From Oscillospiraceae bacterium (GTDB lineage Bacteria > Bacillota > Clostridia > Oscillospirales > Oscillospiraceae): a stretch of DNA of 64,000 nt. A model generated the notes under the pieces. It was not told where the DNA came from. It saw only the letters and a program-made list of their open reading frames with translations, and searched no databases. Location: NCBI GenBank assembly GCA_015068035.1, contig SVLI01000006.1, positions 1-64,000 of the forward strand, given 5' to 3'. Both the position numbers and the translations under genes were made by a program. Shown here piece by piece: positions 48,752-57,753 of the stretch; position 1 is the first letter of the stretch; every line of letters starts with the position of its first letter.

Positions 48752-51196
48752 ATGTATCAGTTCAGACCGATTTCTCCGCGAATTCAGGAGATGCGCAGCC
48801 GCATCCGCAACCGCCGTGTCCAGCTTGACTCGGAGCGCGCCAGAATCATCACGGAAGAGTTTAAGAAGCATGTCACGCTCGTGCCCACCATCCGCCGTCC
48901 CACGATCACCAAGGCGGTCGCCGAGCAGATGACCATGCGCGTGGAGGATTTTGACGTTCTGGCCGGCAATCTGGGCCGCTTTTTCTCCAGCTCCTGTCCG
49001 AACCCCGCGATGCGCGGTGACAACCTGTGGATCATCCAGGCGATCGAAAAGGGCGAGTGGTATATGGGCGAGGACGGCCTGTGGCACAACCCCGACACGG
49101 ACGACTACCGGATTATGGCAGCGCCCGAAGATGTGGAGTATATGCAGAGCATCGCCGAGTTCTGGAAGGATAAGAGCTTCAACACCTGCGGTGACGGTTG
49201 GGCTCCCGAGGGTTTGGATGAGCTGTGCCGCATGGGCGCAACCAAACACAACGTGTTCCTCAAGCATCTTGTCGGCTGCCGTCCGGGACATCTGATCCCC
49301 GGCCATGAGAAGATCATCAACGTCGGCTACGGTGCCATCCGCAAGCAGGCGCAGGATTGGCTTGATGAGCACCGCGGCAACATCATGGGTGACGACGTCA
49401 AGAAGTACCTGTTCTATTCCTCCGCGGTCATCGCCTGCGATGCGTGCAGCACCTATGTCCGCCGCACGGGCGACGCCTGCTTTGACAAGGCCAAGACGGA
49501 GAAGGATCCCAAGCGCAAGGCCGAGCTGGAAAAGATGGGCGAGAGCCTGCACTGGATTTCCGAAAATCCCGCGCGCAACTTCTTCGAGGCGGTCGAAGCC
49601 GCGCTGCTTTACCAGTTCTGCATCCTGATCGATGGCGGCGGCGCCATCTCCATGGGACGCTTTGACCAGTATACTTATAAATATTTCAAGCAGGACATCG
49701 AGAGCGGCGCGCTCACGATGGACGAGGCGCAGGAGATCGTGGACGCGTTCTTCCTCAAGCTCAACAACACCTGGGCCGGCGCTTCGCAGTACATGGTGCA
49801 CATGATCGGCGCAAACACCTATGAGCACACCACCATCGGCGGCGTTGACAAGCAGGGCAACGACGCGACCAATGAGCTGAGCTTCATGGTGCTGGAGTCC
49901 ATCGCGCGTCTGAAGCTGCATGACCCCACCATCTCGCTGCGTATCAACAAGAACACGCCCAAGGAGATCTGGGAGCTCGCCATCGAGACCACCAAGATCG
50001 TCGGCGGTCTGCCGCTGTTCCAGAACGACGAGGTGATCGTGCCCGCGCTGATGCAGGAGGTTGGCTTCTCGCTGGAGGACGCGCGCGACTATGCGATCAT
50101 GGGCTGTCAGGAAATTGTCGGACCGGGCACGGACTATTCCGCTGCAAACGGCTGCACACCGCCATATTCCAGCCTGAACTACGGCTCCGTGTTCATGATG
50201 GCCATTAACGACGGCAAGAACCCCTTTAACGGCGAACAGTGCTCGCTGCATACCGGCTTCCTGTACGATATGCAGAGCATCGAGGAAGTCCGCGAGGCGA
50301 TGCGGAAAATGGTGTATTACTTCATCAAGCTGCAGGTCAGCGTGGATAACTACACCGAGTATCTGCACATGTATCACGGCACGGAGAACATCCTGTCCCT
50401 GAGCATGGCGGGCTGCATGGAGCAGGGCATGGATGCCACCTGGGGCGGCTGCCGCTACAACTCCTATGGCGGCACGGCCACGGGTCTTGCCACGATTGCC
50501 GACTGCATGACGACCATCAAGTACATGTGCTTCGACAAGAAGCTCTGCACCACGCGCGAACTGTATGACGCCGTCATGGCCAACTGGCAGGGCTACGAGC
50601 CGCTGCGCCAGCGCATCCTGGCCGAGGTTCCGCACTACGGCAACGGCAACCCCTATGCCGATATGGAGATGCAGTGGATTCTGGACGTGTATTACAACGC
50701 CTGCCAGGAGTGCTACTCCATGCGTTCCAAGGTTTACAAGTGCGGTCTGTACGGTGCTTCCGACCATGTCACGCAGGGCTACACGACCTGGGCAACGCCG
50801 GACGGCCGTTTCACGGGCGATCCCATCGCGGATGCCAGCTCCCCGGCACAGGGACGCGACCTCAATGGCCCCACCGGCGTGTTCACCTCCAGCGTCTCCT
50901 GGGATCACAAGCGCTTTATTGACGGTCTTGCCGTCAATCTGAAGATCCATCCCAATGCCATCGCGGGCGCGGAGGGCATCGAAAAGCTGCGCGACATGAC
51001 GATGACCTACTTCGAGGAAGGCGGCATGGAGTGCCAGTATAACGTTGTTTCTGCGGATGTGCTGCGCGCGGCGCAGAAGGAGCCGGAGGAGTATAAGGAT
51101 CTGATCGTGCGTATCGCGGGCTATTCCGCTTACTTCGTCGAGCTGAGCACCGACTGCCAGAACGACCTGATCCGCCGTCACGACCACTCGCTCTAA
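48752..51196 (+). CDS. glycyl radical enzyme of unknown substrate
   Basis: An 814-residue member of the pyruvate formate-lyase-like glycyl radical family. The radical Gly790 is in RIAGYSAYF near the C-terminus and the thiyl Cys452 in YAIMGCQEIVGPGTDYS. The size and single-Cys active site fit the dehydratase/decarboxylase/C-S lyase group, not PFL (which has two adjacent Cys). The residue after the Cys is Gln-Glu (GCQE), whereas many characterised members have GCVE. The usual Glu general base is therefore kept but the pocket is not one I recognise. Co-transcribed with its activase, in an island with a PhlG-like hydrolase and flavoproteins; possible action on an aromatic or hydroxy-acid intermediate is inferred. 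Confidence 0.93.
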   Translation: MYQFRPISPRIQEMRSRIRNRRVQLDSERARIITEEFKKHVTLVPTIRRPTITKAVAEQMTMRVEDFDVLAGNLGRFFSSSCPNPAMRGDNLWIIQAIEKGEWYMGEDGLWHNPDTDDYRIMAAPEDVEYMQSIAEFWKDKSFNTCGDGWAPEGLDELCRMGATKHNVFLKHLVGCRPGHLIPGHEKIINVGYGAIRKQAQDWLDEHRGNIMGDDVKKYLFYSSAVIACDACSTYVRRTGDACFDKAKTEKDPKRKAELEKMGESLHWISENPARNFFEAVEAALLYQFCILIDGGGAISMGRFDQYTYKYFKQDIESGALTMDEAQEIVDAFFLKLNNTWAGASQYMVHMIGANTYEHTTIGGVDKQGNDATNELSFMVLESIARLKLHDPTISLRINKNTPKEIWELAIETTKIVGGLPLFQNDEVIVPALMQEVGFSLEDARDYAIMGCQEIVGPGTDYSAANGCTPPYSSLNYGSVFMMAINDGKNPFNGEQCSLHTGFLYDMQSIEEVREAMRKMVYYFIKLQVSVDNYTEYLHMYHGTENILSLSMAGCMEQGMDATWGGCRYNSYGGTATGLATIADCMTTIKYMCFDKKLCTTRELYDAVMANWQGYEPLRQRILAEVPHYGNGNPYADMEMQWILDVYYNACQECYSMRSKVYKCGLYGASDHVTQGYTTWATPDGRFTGDPIADASSPAQGRDLNGPTGVFTSSVSWDHKRFIDGLAVNLKIHPNAIAGAEGIEKLRDMTMTYFEEGGMECQYNVVSADVLRAAQKEPEEYKDLIVRIAGYSAYFVELSTDCQNDLIRRHDHSL

Positions 51197-51229
51197 GAGA
51201 AATAAGAAAAAACGTAATACGGAAATCAT

Positions 51230-51274
51230 AAAAAGAGGATTCGGTATGCTTTTGCATACCGAATCCTCTTTTTC
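51230..51274 (+). terminator. terminator of the glycyl radical operon
   Basis: A perfect 19-bp stem (51231-51249 with 51254-51272) followed by T's; it can work on both strands. Confidence 0.88.
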
Positions 51275-51307
51275 GCCGCAACGGCTTGCTTTTGTGTTCG
51301 CAGCATA

Positions 51308-51366
51308 AAAACGCTCCCTCCGCGAGACCGGAAAACCGGTTTTGCACATGGAGGGAGCAGTTTTTG
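51308..51366 (-). terminator. probable terminator of the WYGWW lipoprotein gene
   Basis: GCTCCCTCC pairs with GGAGGGAGC around an inner ACCGGAAAACCGGT hairpin; T5 follows on the minus strand. Confidence 0.65.
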
Positions 51367-51410
51367 TCTGTATGTACCGGCGCAGCTGGGAGATGCGGCG
51401 CCGTCGGCGA

Positions 51411-52907
51411 TCAGTTGCCGATCGTGTCGGGGCAGTGTGCAGCACCGGCCTCCAGAAGCGGCAGATACCAGTTGTAGTAAGACTTGGGGAGCGTGTAGGC
51501 GACGTTATCCCAACGCATGCCCCATGGACGCAGCACGAAGTAATAGTCAAAACTGCCGCTTTCGTCCTCGTAATGGCCGCCGAAAATCAGCGTTGCATCG
51601 TCCACGGCGTTGCCGCGCGTGATCTGAATTTCAGAATATCCAAGCTCCTTGAACATGAACCGGCCGGAGACGGAATATGCGCTGTCATAATTTTCGGTGA
51701 AATTCAGGTTGATGATCCCAACACCGTCGATATCCATGCCCCAGTCCTCATCCCAGATGGACAGGATGCAGCTTCCGTCCTCGGCCAGTTCAAAGGAGGC
51801 GCCGCAGTCGGCAAAATCGTTCCAGTATCCGCTGGCGTAATCACCTGTGCCCTCCGAAAGCTGCCACCAGCCATACCAGTCGCGCGTCCACCAGGCAAGA
51901 CCGGTGGGCTGCGGCGTGGTGGGCTGCGGCGTGGTGTTCTCCGTTTCGCCCGTGACGGGGATGAGCAGGCCGATCTCGTCCGGGCAGAATTTTGCGCCGG
52001 CCTCCAGAAGCGGCAGATACCAGTTGTGATAGTAGCTGGGCAGGTTGGCAGCCTCCACATCATCCCAGCGCTCGCCCCAGGGGCGGAGCATGAACCGGAA
52101 ATCAAAGCTGCCGGCTGTATCCACATAATGGCCGCTGAAAACCAACGTGGAACCGCCGCTTTCCGCGTCGCGCGTGATCACAATGTCCGCATAACCCAGC
52201 TCGCGGAAGACGAACCAGCCGCCGGTGGAGTATGCGCTGCTGCCGTCCTCGGAGAAGCCGACCTCGATGGCGGCGACGCCGTCATAGCGGTCATACCAGT
52301 CCTTGTCCCATATGTACAGGGTGCAGATTCCGTCCTCGCCGACTTCAAAGGAAGCGCCGCAGTCGGCCGAATCGGACCATTGGGTGTAATCACCGGTCAT
52401 GTTTGCGAGCTGCCACCAGCCGTACCAGTCGCGTGTCCACCACGAAAGGTCGGCGTTTTCTGCAGGCGGGATTCCGGCGGTAGGCTTTGGCTCTGCCGCG
52501 GGTTTGTCCGCGCTGTCGGGCGAATTGCCGTCCGTGAAGCTGTCCGGAACGTTTACGCCGTCGAGCGCATAGACGCGATAGCTGTCTTCCCAATCGGCGA
52601 ATACCATGAAGCCGTCATACATCTTGCCCGTGTAGGTGCCGAGGAGGATGCCCTCGTGGATGGTGACGGTGTTGCCGCGCACGCTCCATTGGAGGTCCCA
52701 GGTCTCCCGGTCGGAAATATCCAGCCCCTTGCCGTTTTCATAGAGCTCCAGACGCACATCGTCATCGCCGAAGAAGCTGTAGTCATCGCCCGACTCATAG
52801 ACCAACGTGTAGGTGCCGGCATAGTCCGGATTGCTCTCCCAGATGCCGCAGGCCGAGGCCAGCAGAAGCAGAGCAAGCGCCAGGATGATCGCGATCGTTC
52901 TTTTCAT
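51411..52907 (-). CDS. lipoprotein with two WYGWW domains
   Basis: A 498-residue lipoprotein. Lipobox LASAC (about 16-20), then a ~100-residue lipocalin-like domain (YAGTYTLVYESGDD...), a Pro/Ala linker and two tandem copies of a ~165-residue Trp-rich domain. Each copy runs from WWTRDWYGWWQL through ADCGASFE, LRPWGxRWDxV to YxNWYLPLLEAGA. A third copy is at the C-terminus of the zinc-ribbon receptor at 13764-15602. No known family recognised; carbohydrate or peptide binding is possible given the aromatic content. ATG 52907 has AAGGGAG. Confidence 0.87.
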   Translation of the reverse strand: MKRTIAIILALALLLLASACGIWESNPDYAGTYTLVYESGDDYSFFGDDDVRLELYENGKGLDISDRETWDLQWSVRGNTVTIHEGILLGTYTGKMYDGFMVFADWEDSYRVYALDGVNVPDSFTDGNSPDSADKPAAEPKPTAGIPPAENADLSWWTRDWYGWWQLANMTGDYTQWSDSADCGASFEVGEDGICTLYIWDKDWYDRYDGVAAIEVGFSEDGSSAYSTGGWFVFRELGYADIVITRDAESGGSTLVFSGHYVDTAGSFDFRFMLRPWGERWDDVEAANLPSYYHNWYLPLLEAGAKFCPDEIGLLIPVTGETENTTPQPTTPQPTGLAWWTRDWYGWWQLSEGTGDYASGYWNDFADCGASFELAEDGSCILSIWDEDWGMDIDGVGIINLNFTENYDSAYSVSGRFMFKELGYSEIQITRGNAVDDATLIFGGHYEDESGSFDYYFVLRPWGMRWDNVAYTLPKSYYNWYLPLLEAGAAHCPDTIGN

Positions 52908-53084
52908 CGTTTTCTCCCTTTTCTGTATGCTGTCTGTTTCCATTATAACATACATGTTTGTATCGTTTCTGTTTCCATCCGATTCGTGGATAGGAAAAGC
53001 AGCGGATTTCGGCATGAAAATCCGGATGAAGTTTCCGGCGGGCGCGCAGAGGAAGGCAGCGCAGCCGCGCAAGCGGAGTTTTGC

Positions 53085-54032
53085 CTATGCTTCACTCAGA
53101 AGCAGCTGCGCCGCGCCGTAAATGCCGGCGTCGTTGCCCAGCTCCGCCAGCGCAAAGGCCGTGCTCTCCGCCGGGGGGAAGGCACAGGCGAGAAAGTGCT
53201 TTTCCACGCCGCGCAGGAGAATCTCCCCAGCGGCGGCAACGCCACCGCCGATTACGATGATCTCGGGGTCACAGACGCAGGATACTGCCGCGAGCGCCTT
53301 GCCGAGAGCATAGCACATTTCGTCCACAAGACGCAGCGCCGCAGCGTCTCCGGCTTTGGCGCAGGCAAAAATATCCTCGCAACGGAGCGTTTCGTAATCG
53401 CGCAGCGCGCTTGCTTCGCTGCTGCTGCGCAAAAATTCCTTTGCCTGACGCACAAGGCCGCTGGCCGAGGCGTACTGCTCAAGGCAGCCGTATTTCCCGC
53501 AGCCGCAACGAAGCGTTTCCCCGTCTCTAACCTTGAGATGGCCGATCTCGCCGCCGCAGCCGTGCGTGCCCGAAAGCAGCTTTCCGCTGAGAATGACGCC
53601 GCCGCCGACGCCCGTGCCGAGCGTGACGAAAACGACGTTTTGCTTCCCGTGTCCGCCGCCGGCGGCCATTTCCCCAAGAGCGGCCGCGTTGGCGTCGTTT
53701 AGAATCTTCACCGGGAAGCCGCACAGCGCTTCGAGCGCCTCCGCTGCGTCAAAGCCGCCCCACTGGGCAAGGTTGACGCAGGGCTCCACATAGCTCCCGC
53801 GCAGCACAGCGCCGGGCACGCCGACGCCGACGCCCAAAACCGCCGAGGCGGGGATGTTTTTCTCCTCAAGCTTTCCGAGCAGCGCGAGAGAAATGTCGGA
53901 CAGCAGATGCTCCCCGTGGTTTTCCGTCCGCGTGGGGAGGCTCCATTTTTCCAGAAGCGTTCCGTCCGTGCGAAACAGGCCGAATTTGATTGTGGTACCG
54001 CCGAGGTCCACGCCGAAAACATAGGATTTCAT
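53085..54032 (-). CDS. ROK-family sugar kinase
   Basis: A 315-residue ROK protein. N-terminal phosphate loop FGVDLGGTTIKFGLF (residues 5-19), catalytic Asp in NDANAAALGE (around 110), GTGVGGGVI, and the ROK zinc motif GCGKYGCLEQYAS near 180 with the EIGH Glu and His just before. It is probably a glucokinase or similar cytosolic hexose kinase. No N-terminal DNA-binding domain is present, so it is an enzyme rather than a repressor. It follows the GH120-like glycosidase gene, suggesting use of sugars released inside the cell. ATG 54032 with AGGAGG. Confidence 0.92.
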   Translation of the reverse strand: MKSYVFGVDLGGTTIKFGLFRTDGTLLEKWSLPTRTENHGEHLLSDISLALLGKLEEKNIPASAVLGVGVGVPGAVLRGSYVEPCVNLAQWGGFDAAEALEALCGFPVKILNDANAAALGEMAAGGGHGKQNVVFVTLGTGVGGGVILSGKLLSGTHGCGGEIGHLKVRDGETLRCGCGKYGCLEQYASASGLVRQAKEFLRSSSEASALRDYETLRCEDIFACAKAGDAAALRLVDEMCYALGKALAAVSCVCDPEIIVIGGGVAAAGEILLRGVEKHFLACAFPPAESTAFALAELGNDAGIYGAAQLLLSEA

Positions 54033-54121
54033 AGCACGGTGCCTCCTTCCCGTAAAGCGGCGCGGCCTGCAGCCCTGTTCCCGCGGAGGAAACATGGCGG
54101 CAAGCCCCTGCCTGTATGATT

Positions 54122-56146
54122 TCAAAATGCAAAGACCAGCGCGCCGTCCTCGTCCCAGTTTTCAACCGGGCCGGGGAGCGGGGAGGCGCCTCTCGCCTTG
54201 CCCGGGCAGTCCGTCTCAAAGAAGATGGGCGTGCCGTCCGGCATCTCATAGCGCTGCTCCGGCTCGAAGGCCTCGCCCAGCGTTGCCGTGCTCACGGGCA
54301 CGGCGTGGCCGCGCACAAGCTGTTTGCCCAGCCCGGTTTCCAGATACCAGCCGTCTTCCCGCTGCGTGAGATTGAGCGTGACCTCTCCGTCCACGAGCTG
54401 CGCGTGAGTCTCTTTGCACCAGGGCTTCGCGCCGCCGAAATAGACGTTACCCTCCGCGTGCACGGGCAGAGGCATGTAGTAGCGGTCCGAGCGCGGCGAA
54501 CCCATGCCGCAGTAGCCCTCAAACTCCGCCTCCCATTCTTCCTGCGTGGGGCAGAAATCGAAAACGTGGAGTCCGGCAACGACGTTGCACTCATCCCAGG
54601 GATCGTCCCGGCGCTGCTCCATCACCTCGTACAGATAGTCCGGAACGCGCTGCTGGACGAAAATGTTGTTCACAAAGTGCATATCGCCATTAAGAACAGT
54701 CATAAAGCCGGCCACGTCCGTGCTGTGGGGCACGTGATAGGGCGTAAAGCGATGGGAGGGCAGGCTCTTGGAGCCGTTTTCCACGCCCCGGCCCACGGAG
54801 GTGATGGAGCCCGCAATCAGGTTGTGGACAAAAGCGCAGCCCTGCGTTGCCAGACGCAGCGAGCGCGTGGACAGCAGCAGGTTGTTGTCAATCAGCGTCG
54901 GGCCGTGGGAGATCTCCACGAAAAGATCCTCCCCGTAGCCGTCCAGCGCGGCGGGATTCATCAGATGCGGGAAGGGGAGCGCGTTGTCGTGGAAAAGGTT
55001 TCCAGTCACGCGCGTGCCCTGCGCCTGCCAGTCCAGCCAAAGGCCGCGGGTGCAGTGGTGGATGTGATTGCGGCGGTAAATCACGTCGATGGCAGCGTGC
55101 ATCTTGATGCCGCCGATCTCCGCGCCCGCCAGATTCTGCTTGTTGTTGATGTGGTGAATGTGGTTGTCCTCAATGACGGAAAAAGCCCCGCCGAGATGCC
55201 CCACGATGCCGGTCTGTCCGCAGTCGTGGATGTTGCAGCGGCGCACAATGTGGGAGCCGACGCGCTCCTTGCGCCAGCCCTCCCGCCAGGCCTGCAGGAT
55301 GCAGTCCCGCTCTGTCTGCGTGCCGTCCTTGTATTTGCGCAGAAGCCATTTGTTGTCGTTTTCCGGCTGCAGATATTTGCCCAGTGAGATGCCGCTGCAT
55401 TTGCTCTCGAAAATCTCGCAGTCCTCAATAATCCAGCCCTTCGACCAGTGCGGCCCGACCATGCCCTCCTGATAGGCCGTGGGCGGTGCCCACTGGGTTG
55501 CCGCCTGGCAGACGGTGAAGCCGGAGAGCGTGATGTAGCTCACACCCTCGGCAGAGGGATAAAAGCCGTGCTTGCGCACGCTGATTTCCACGTTTTCCTG
55601 CCGGGGATCTCTGTCCCGGAAGTTGGCCCAGATGCAGGTCTCGTCCCCATCGGGGGACTGCTCGGCATACCAGACGTAAAGCGAAAAATCCGGATCCCAG
55701 GAGGCGTCGGAGCGCTTCGGCGCGTACACCTCATCCTTTGTGCGCACTTCGTACATGGATTTTCCGTTCAGATAAACATCACCCAGATGGGCGGTGTAAG
55801 CGGCCATGAACCAGTCTCCGCGCACCTTCGTTGTGAAGGGGTTCCGGTCGGGGAAAAGGCTGTTGGGCACGCGGGCAAACCAGACGCCGTTGCCGGCATC
55901 CTCCCAGTCGCGCAGCGGTTCCGCGCCGCTGATGACGGCGGCGAGCGGCTCGGCAGAGCGGTAAACGATCCGGCTGCCGGCTGTGCCGCTGTGTTTCGGA
56001 TCGACCCATTCCCGGTAGATGCCCGGCGCGACGAGCACCTCGTCTCCCGGCAGCGCCAGCTCCGCTGCCTGCTGAATCTTCCGAAAAGGTTTTAAGCTGC
56101 TGCCGTCTCCACCCGGGACAGCGGAAGCGTTCACATGGTAAAGCAT
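54122..56146 (-). CDS. GH120-like beta-xylosidase (right-handed beta-helix)
   Basis: A 674-residue cytosolic enzyme without signal peptide. It resembles Thermoanaerobacterium saccharolyticum GH120 beta-xylosidase along its length: PGIYREWVDPKHSG, LGDVYLNGKSMYEV, ATQWAPPTAYQEGMVGPHWS, CGQTGIVGHLGG, HAAIDV. The catalytic pair would be Asp372 in GLWLDWQAQGTR and Glu411 in LFVEISHGP, in the same motifs as the reported nucleophile and acid/base of that enzyme. A ~16-residue insertion lies between them. It should hydrolyse xylo-oligosaccharides taken up by the cell. The ROK kinase gene follows. Family by recall of the homologue; a search would settle it. Confidence 0.87.
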   Translation of the reverse strand: MLYHVNASAVPGGDGSSLKPFRKIQQAAELALPGDEVLVAPGIYREWVDPKHSGTAGSRIVYRSAEPLAAVISGAEPLRDWEDAGNGVWFARVPNSLFPDRNPFTTKVRGDWFMAAYTAHLGDVYLNGKSMYEVRTKDEVYAPKRSDASWDPDFSLYVWYAEQSPDGDETCIWANFRDRDPRQENVEISVRKHGFYPSAEGVSYITLSGFTVCQAATQWAPPTAYQEGMVGPHWSKGWIIEDCEIFESKCSGISLGKYLQPENDNKWLLRKYKDGTQTERDCILQAWREGWRKERVGSHIVRRCNIHDCGQTGIVGHLGGAFSVIEDNHIHHINNKQNLAGAEIGGIKMHAAIDVIYRRNHIHHCTRGLWLDWQAQGTRVTGNLFHDNALPFPHLMNPAALDGYGEDLFVEISHGPTLIDNNLLLSTRSLRLATQGCAFVHNLIAGSITSVGRGVENGSKSLPSHRFTPYHVPHSTDVAGFMTVLNGDMHFVNNIFVQQRVPDYLYEVMEQRRDDPWDECNVVAGLHVFDFCPTQEEWEAEFEGYCGMGSPRSDRYYMPLPVHAEGNVYFGGAKPWCKETHAQLVDGEVTLNLTQREDGWYLETGLGKQLVRGHAVPVSTATLGEAFEPEQRYEMPDGTPIFFETDCPGKARGASPLPGPVENWDEDGALVFAF

Positions 56147-56496
56147 GAGGATACCTCCTGTTGTTTTGCCCGTTTTGCAGGTCGCCCGGTTTTTCCGCGG
56201 GCGTCAATATCTTTGTAATAATAGTAACAGATCTATGCGGGCAAATCAATCTCCGCCTGGCAAAAACTGCACCGAAGTTTGGAAAAACGGAAAACCGCGA
56301 ATGCCTGCAAGGTCTTGTGCGTCGGGGATTTTCGTGCGCGGCAGAGGCGCGGCGCGGGAAAGCGCGGAATTATTGCCGCAAAACCGATGGATTCATCGCG
56401 CGGCTGTTGGTGCAGACGGCTTGCGGCGGCAAAAGAAACGTGGTAGACTGTTTTTAAGAGCATAGTTTGTAAACATGATTTGCGGAGGTGCGTGCC

Positions 56497-57564
56497 GTGC
56501 AAAATGAAAGCCTGAAAACCTCACGAAATTACGGCGTGGACGCCCTGCGGGTCGTGTCCATGCTGATGATCGTAGTGGCGCATATATTCACGCAGGGCGG
56601 CGTGCTGGCCTCGGCGGAAACGGCGGGGGCAAACCGGTATATTGCGTGGGTCATGCGCATTTTCGTGATCGTGGATGTGAACTGCTTTGCCCTTGTCACG
56701 GGCTACGTTTCTGTAGATTCGCGCTTTCGCGCATCGCGGCCCATCGCCTTGTGGCTGCAGATGTTTGCCTATTCCGTGGGCATTTCCGCGCTGTTTCGCA
56801 TTTTCGGAATCAGCGCCTTTGAGCCGCTGAAAACCGCGTTTCCGGTTCTCTCGGGGCGCTGGTGGTATATGACCGCCTATTTCGGAATCGTGTTTTTCCT
56901 GCCCTTCATGGGCGTCCTCTATGACCATATAAGCCGCAGACAGGCATCGCTTCTGGTGCTGGCGCTTATGTGCCTGTTTTCTCTGCTGCCCTCGGTTTAC
57001 GGAGAGGACGTTTTCCGCCTGCAGAGCGGTTATCACATGGCGTGGCTGGGGATTCTGGCGATGGTGGGCGGCTACATCAAGCGCTATGCGCCGCTTAAAA
57101 ATCTCCGTCGGGGCTGGCTGCTGCTCATCTATGCCCTGAGCATGCTCTGCATCTGCGCGTGGAAATTTTTTGCAGCGGGGAAGACGGACCGCTTCGTGAG
57201 CTTTACGTCTGTGTTCACTTTTGTGGGCGCTGTGTCGCTGCTGCTGTTTTTCTCCCGCGTAAGCGTAGCGCCCGCCGTGAAAAAGCTGCTGAAGCTTCTT
57301 GGCCCCGTGACCCTCGGCGTGTATCTGATCCATGTGCATCCCAGCGTGTGGAACTTTGTGCTTGGCGGACTTTTTGCGCCCCTTGGCAGCGCCAATCCGC
57401 TTGTGATGGTTTTGGGCGTGATCGGCGCAGCACTTGGAATTTTTGTGGTCTGCGCCGCCGTGGACTGGCTGCGGGGACAGGTTTTCCGTCTGCTGCGCAT
57501 CAACAAGCTGGCGGACGTCCTTGGGGACAGGCTTACCGCGCTGGCGGAAAAAGTTTTCAAATAA
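56497..57564 (+). CDS. membrane acyltransferase, acyltransferase-3 family
   Basis: A 355-residue integral membrane protein with about ten helices. The N-terminus NYGVDALRVVSMLMIVVAHIF is the typical start of acyltransferase-3 (OafA/WecH-like) enzymes, with the conserved Arg and His. Family members O-acetylate or acylate surface glycans. GTG at 56497 follows GGAGG by 8 nt; GTG 56488 overlaps the ribosome site. Monocistronic, with a terminator at 57572-57613. Confidence 0.9.
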   Translation: MQNESLKTSRNYGVDALRVVSMLMIVVAHIFTQGGVLASAETAGANRYIAWVMRIFVIVDVNCFALVTGYVSVDSRFRASRPIALWLQMFAYSVGISALFRIFGISAFEPLKTAFPVLSGRWWYMTAYFGIVFFLPFMGVLYDHISRRQASLLVLALMCLFSLLPSVYGEDVFRLQSGYHMAWLGILAMVGGYIKRYAPLKNLRRGWLLLIYALSMLCICAWKFFAAGKTDRFVSFTSVFTFVGAVSLLLFFSRVSVAPAVKKLLKLLGPVTLGVYLIHVHPSVWNFVLGGLFAPLGSANPLVMVLGVIGAALGIFVVCAAVDWLRGQVFRLLRINKLADVLGDRLTALAEKVFK

Positions 57565-57571
57565 GGCGATA

Positions 57572-57613
57572 AGAAACAAGTGGTCACCCCGCGGGGATTG
57601 GCCGCTTGTTTTT
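57572..57613 (+). terminator. terminator of the acyltransferase gene
   Basis: AAACAAGTGG...CCCCGCGGGG...CCGCTTGTTTTT forms a two-part stem followed by T's. Confidence 0.78.
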
Positions 57614-57658
57614 GCGTTTTACGGCGGATTTCTGCGCTGCGGCGCACGCTGTTTTCTG

Positions 57659-57687
57659 TTGACCTGCCGTGGCGCGGCGGGTATAAT
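57659..57687 (+). promoter_or_regulatory. sigma-A promoter of the LUD-MoaF operon
   Basis: TTGACC (57659-57664), 17 nt, TATAAT (57682-57687). Confidence 0.8.
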
Positions 57688-57753
57688 GGCGGTAACAAGG
57701 AAAAAATTGTAAGGCGAAAGATTTGGCCGGAACAGCCTGAAGGAGGAAACGTT

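Noticed and set aside
48530-51550. Minus-strand frame of 1006 codons
   Set aside because: Antisense shadow of the glycyl radical enzyme and the activase end; His/Val/Leu/Arg-rich composition without domains.
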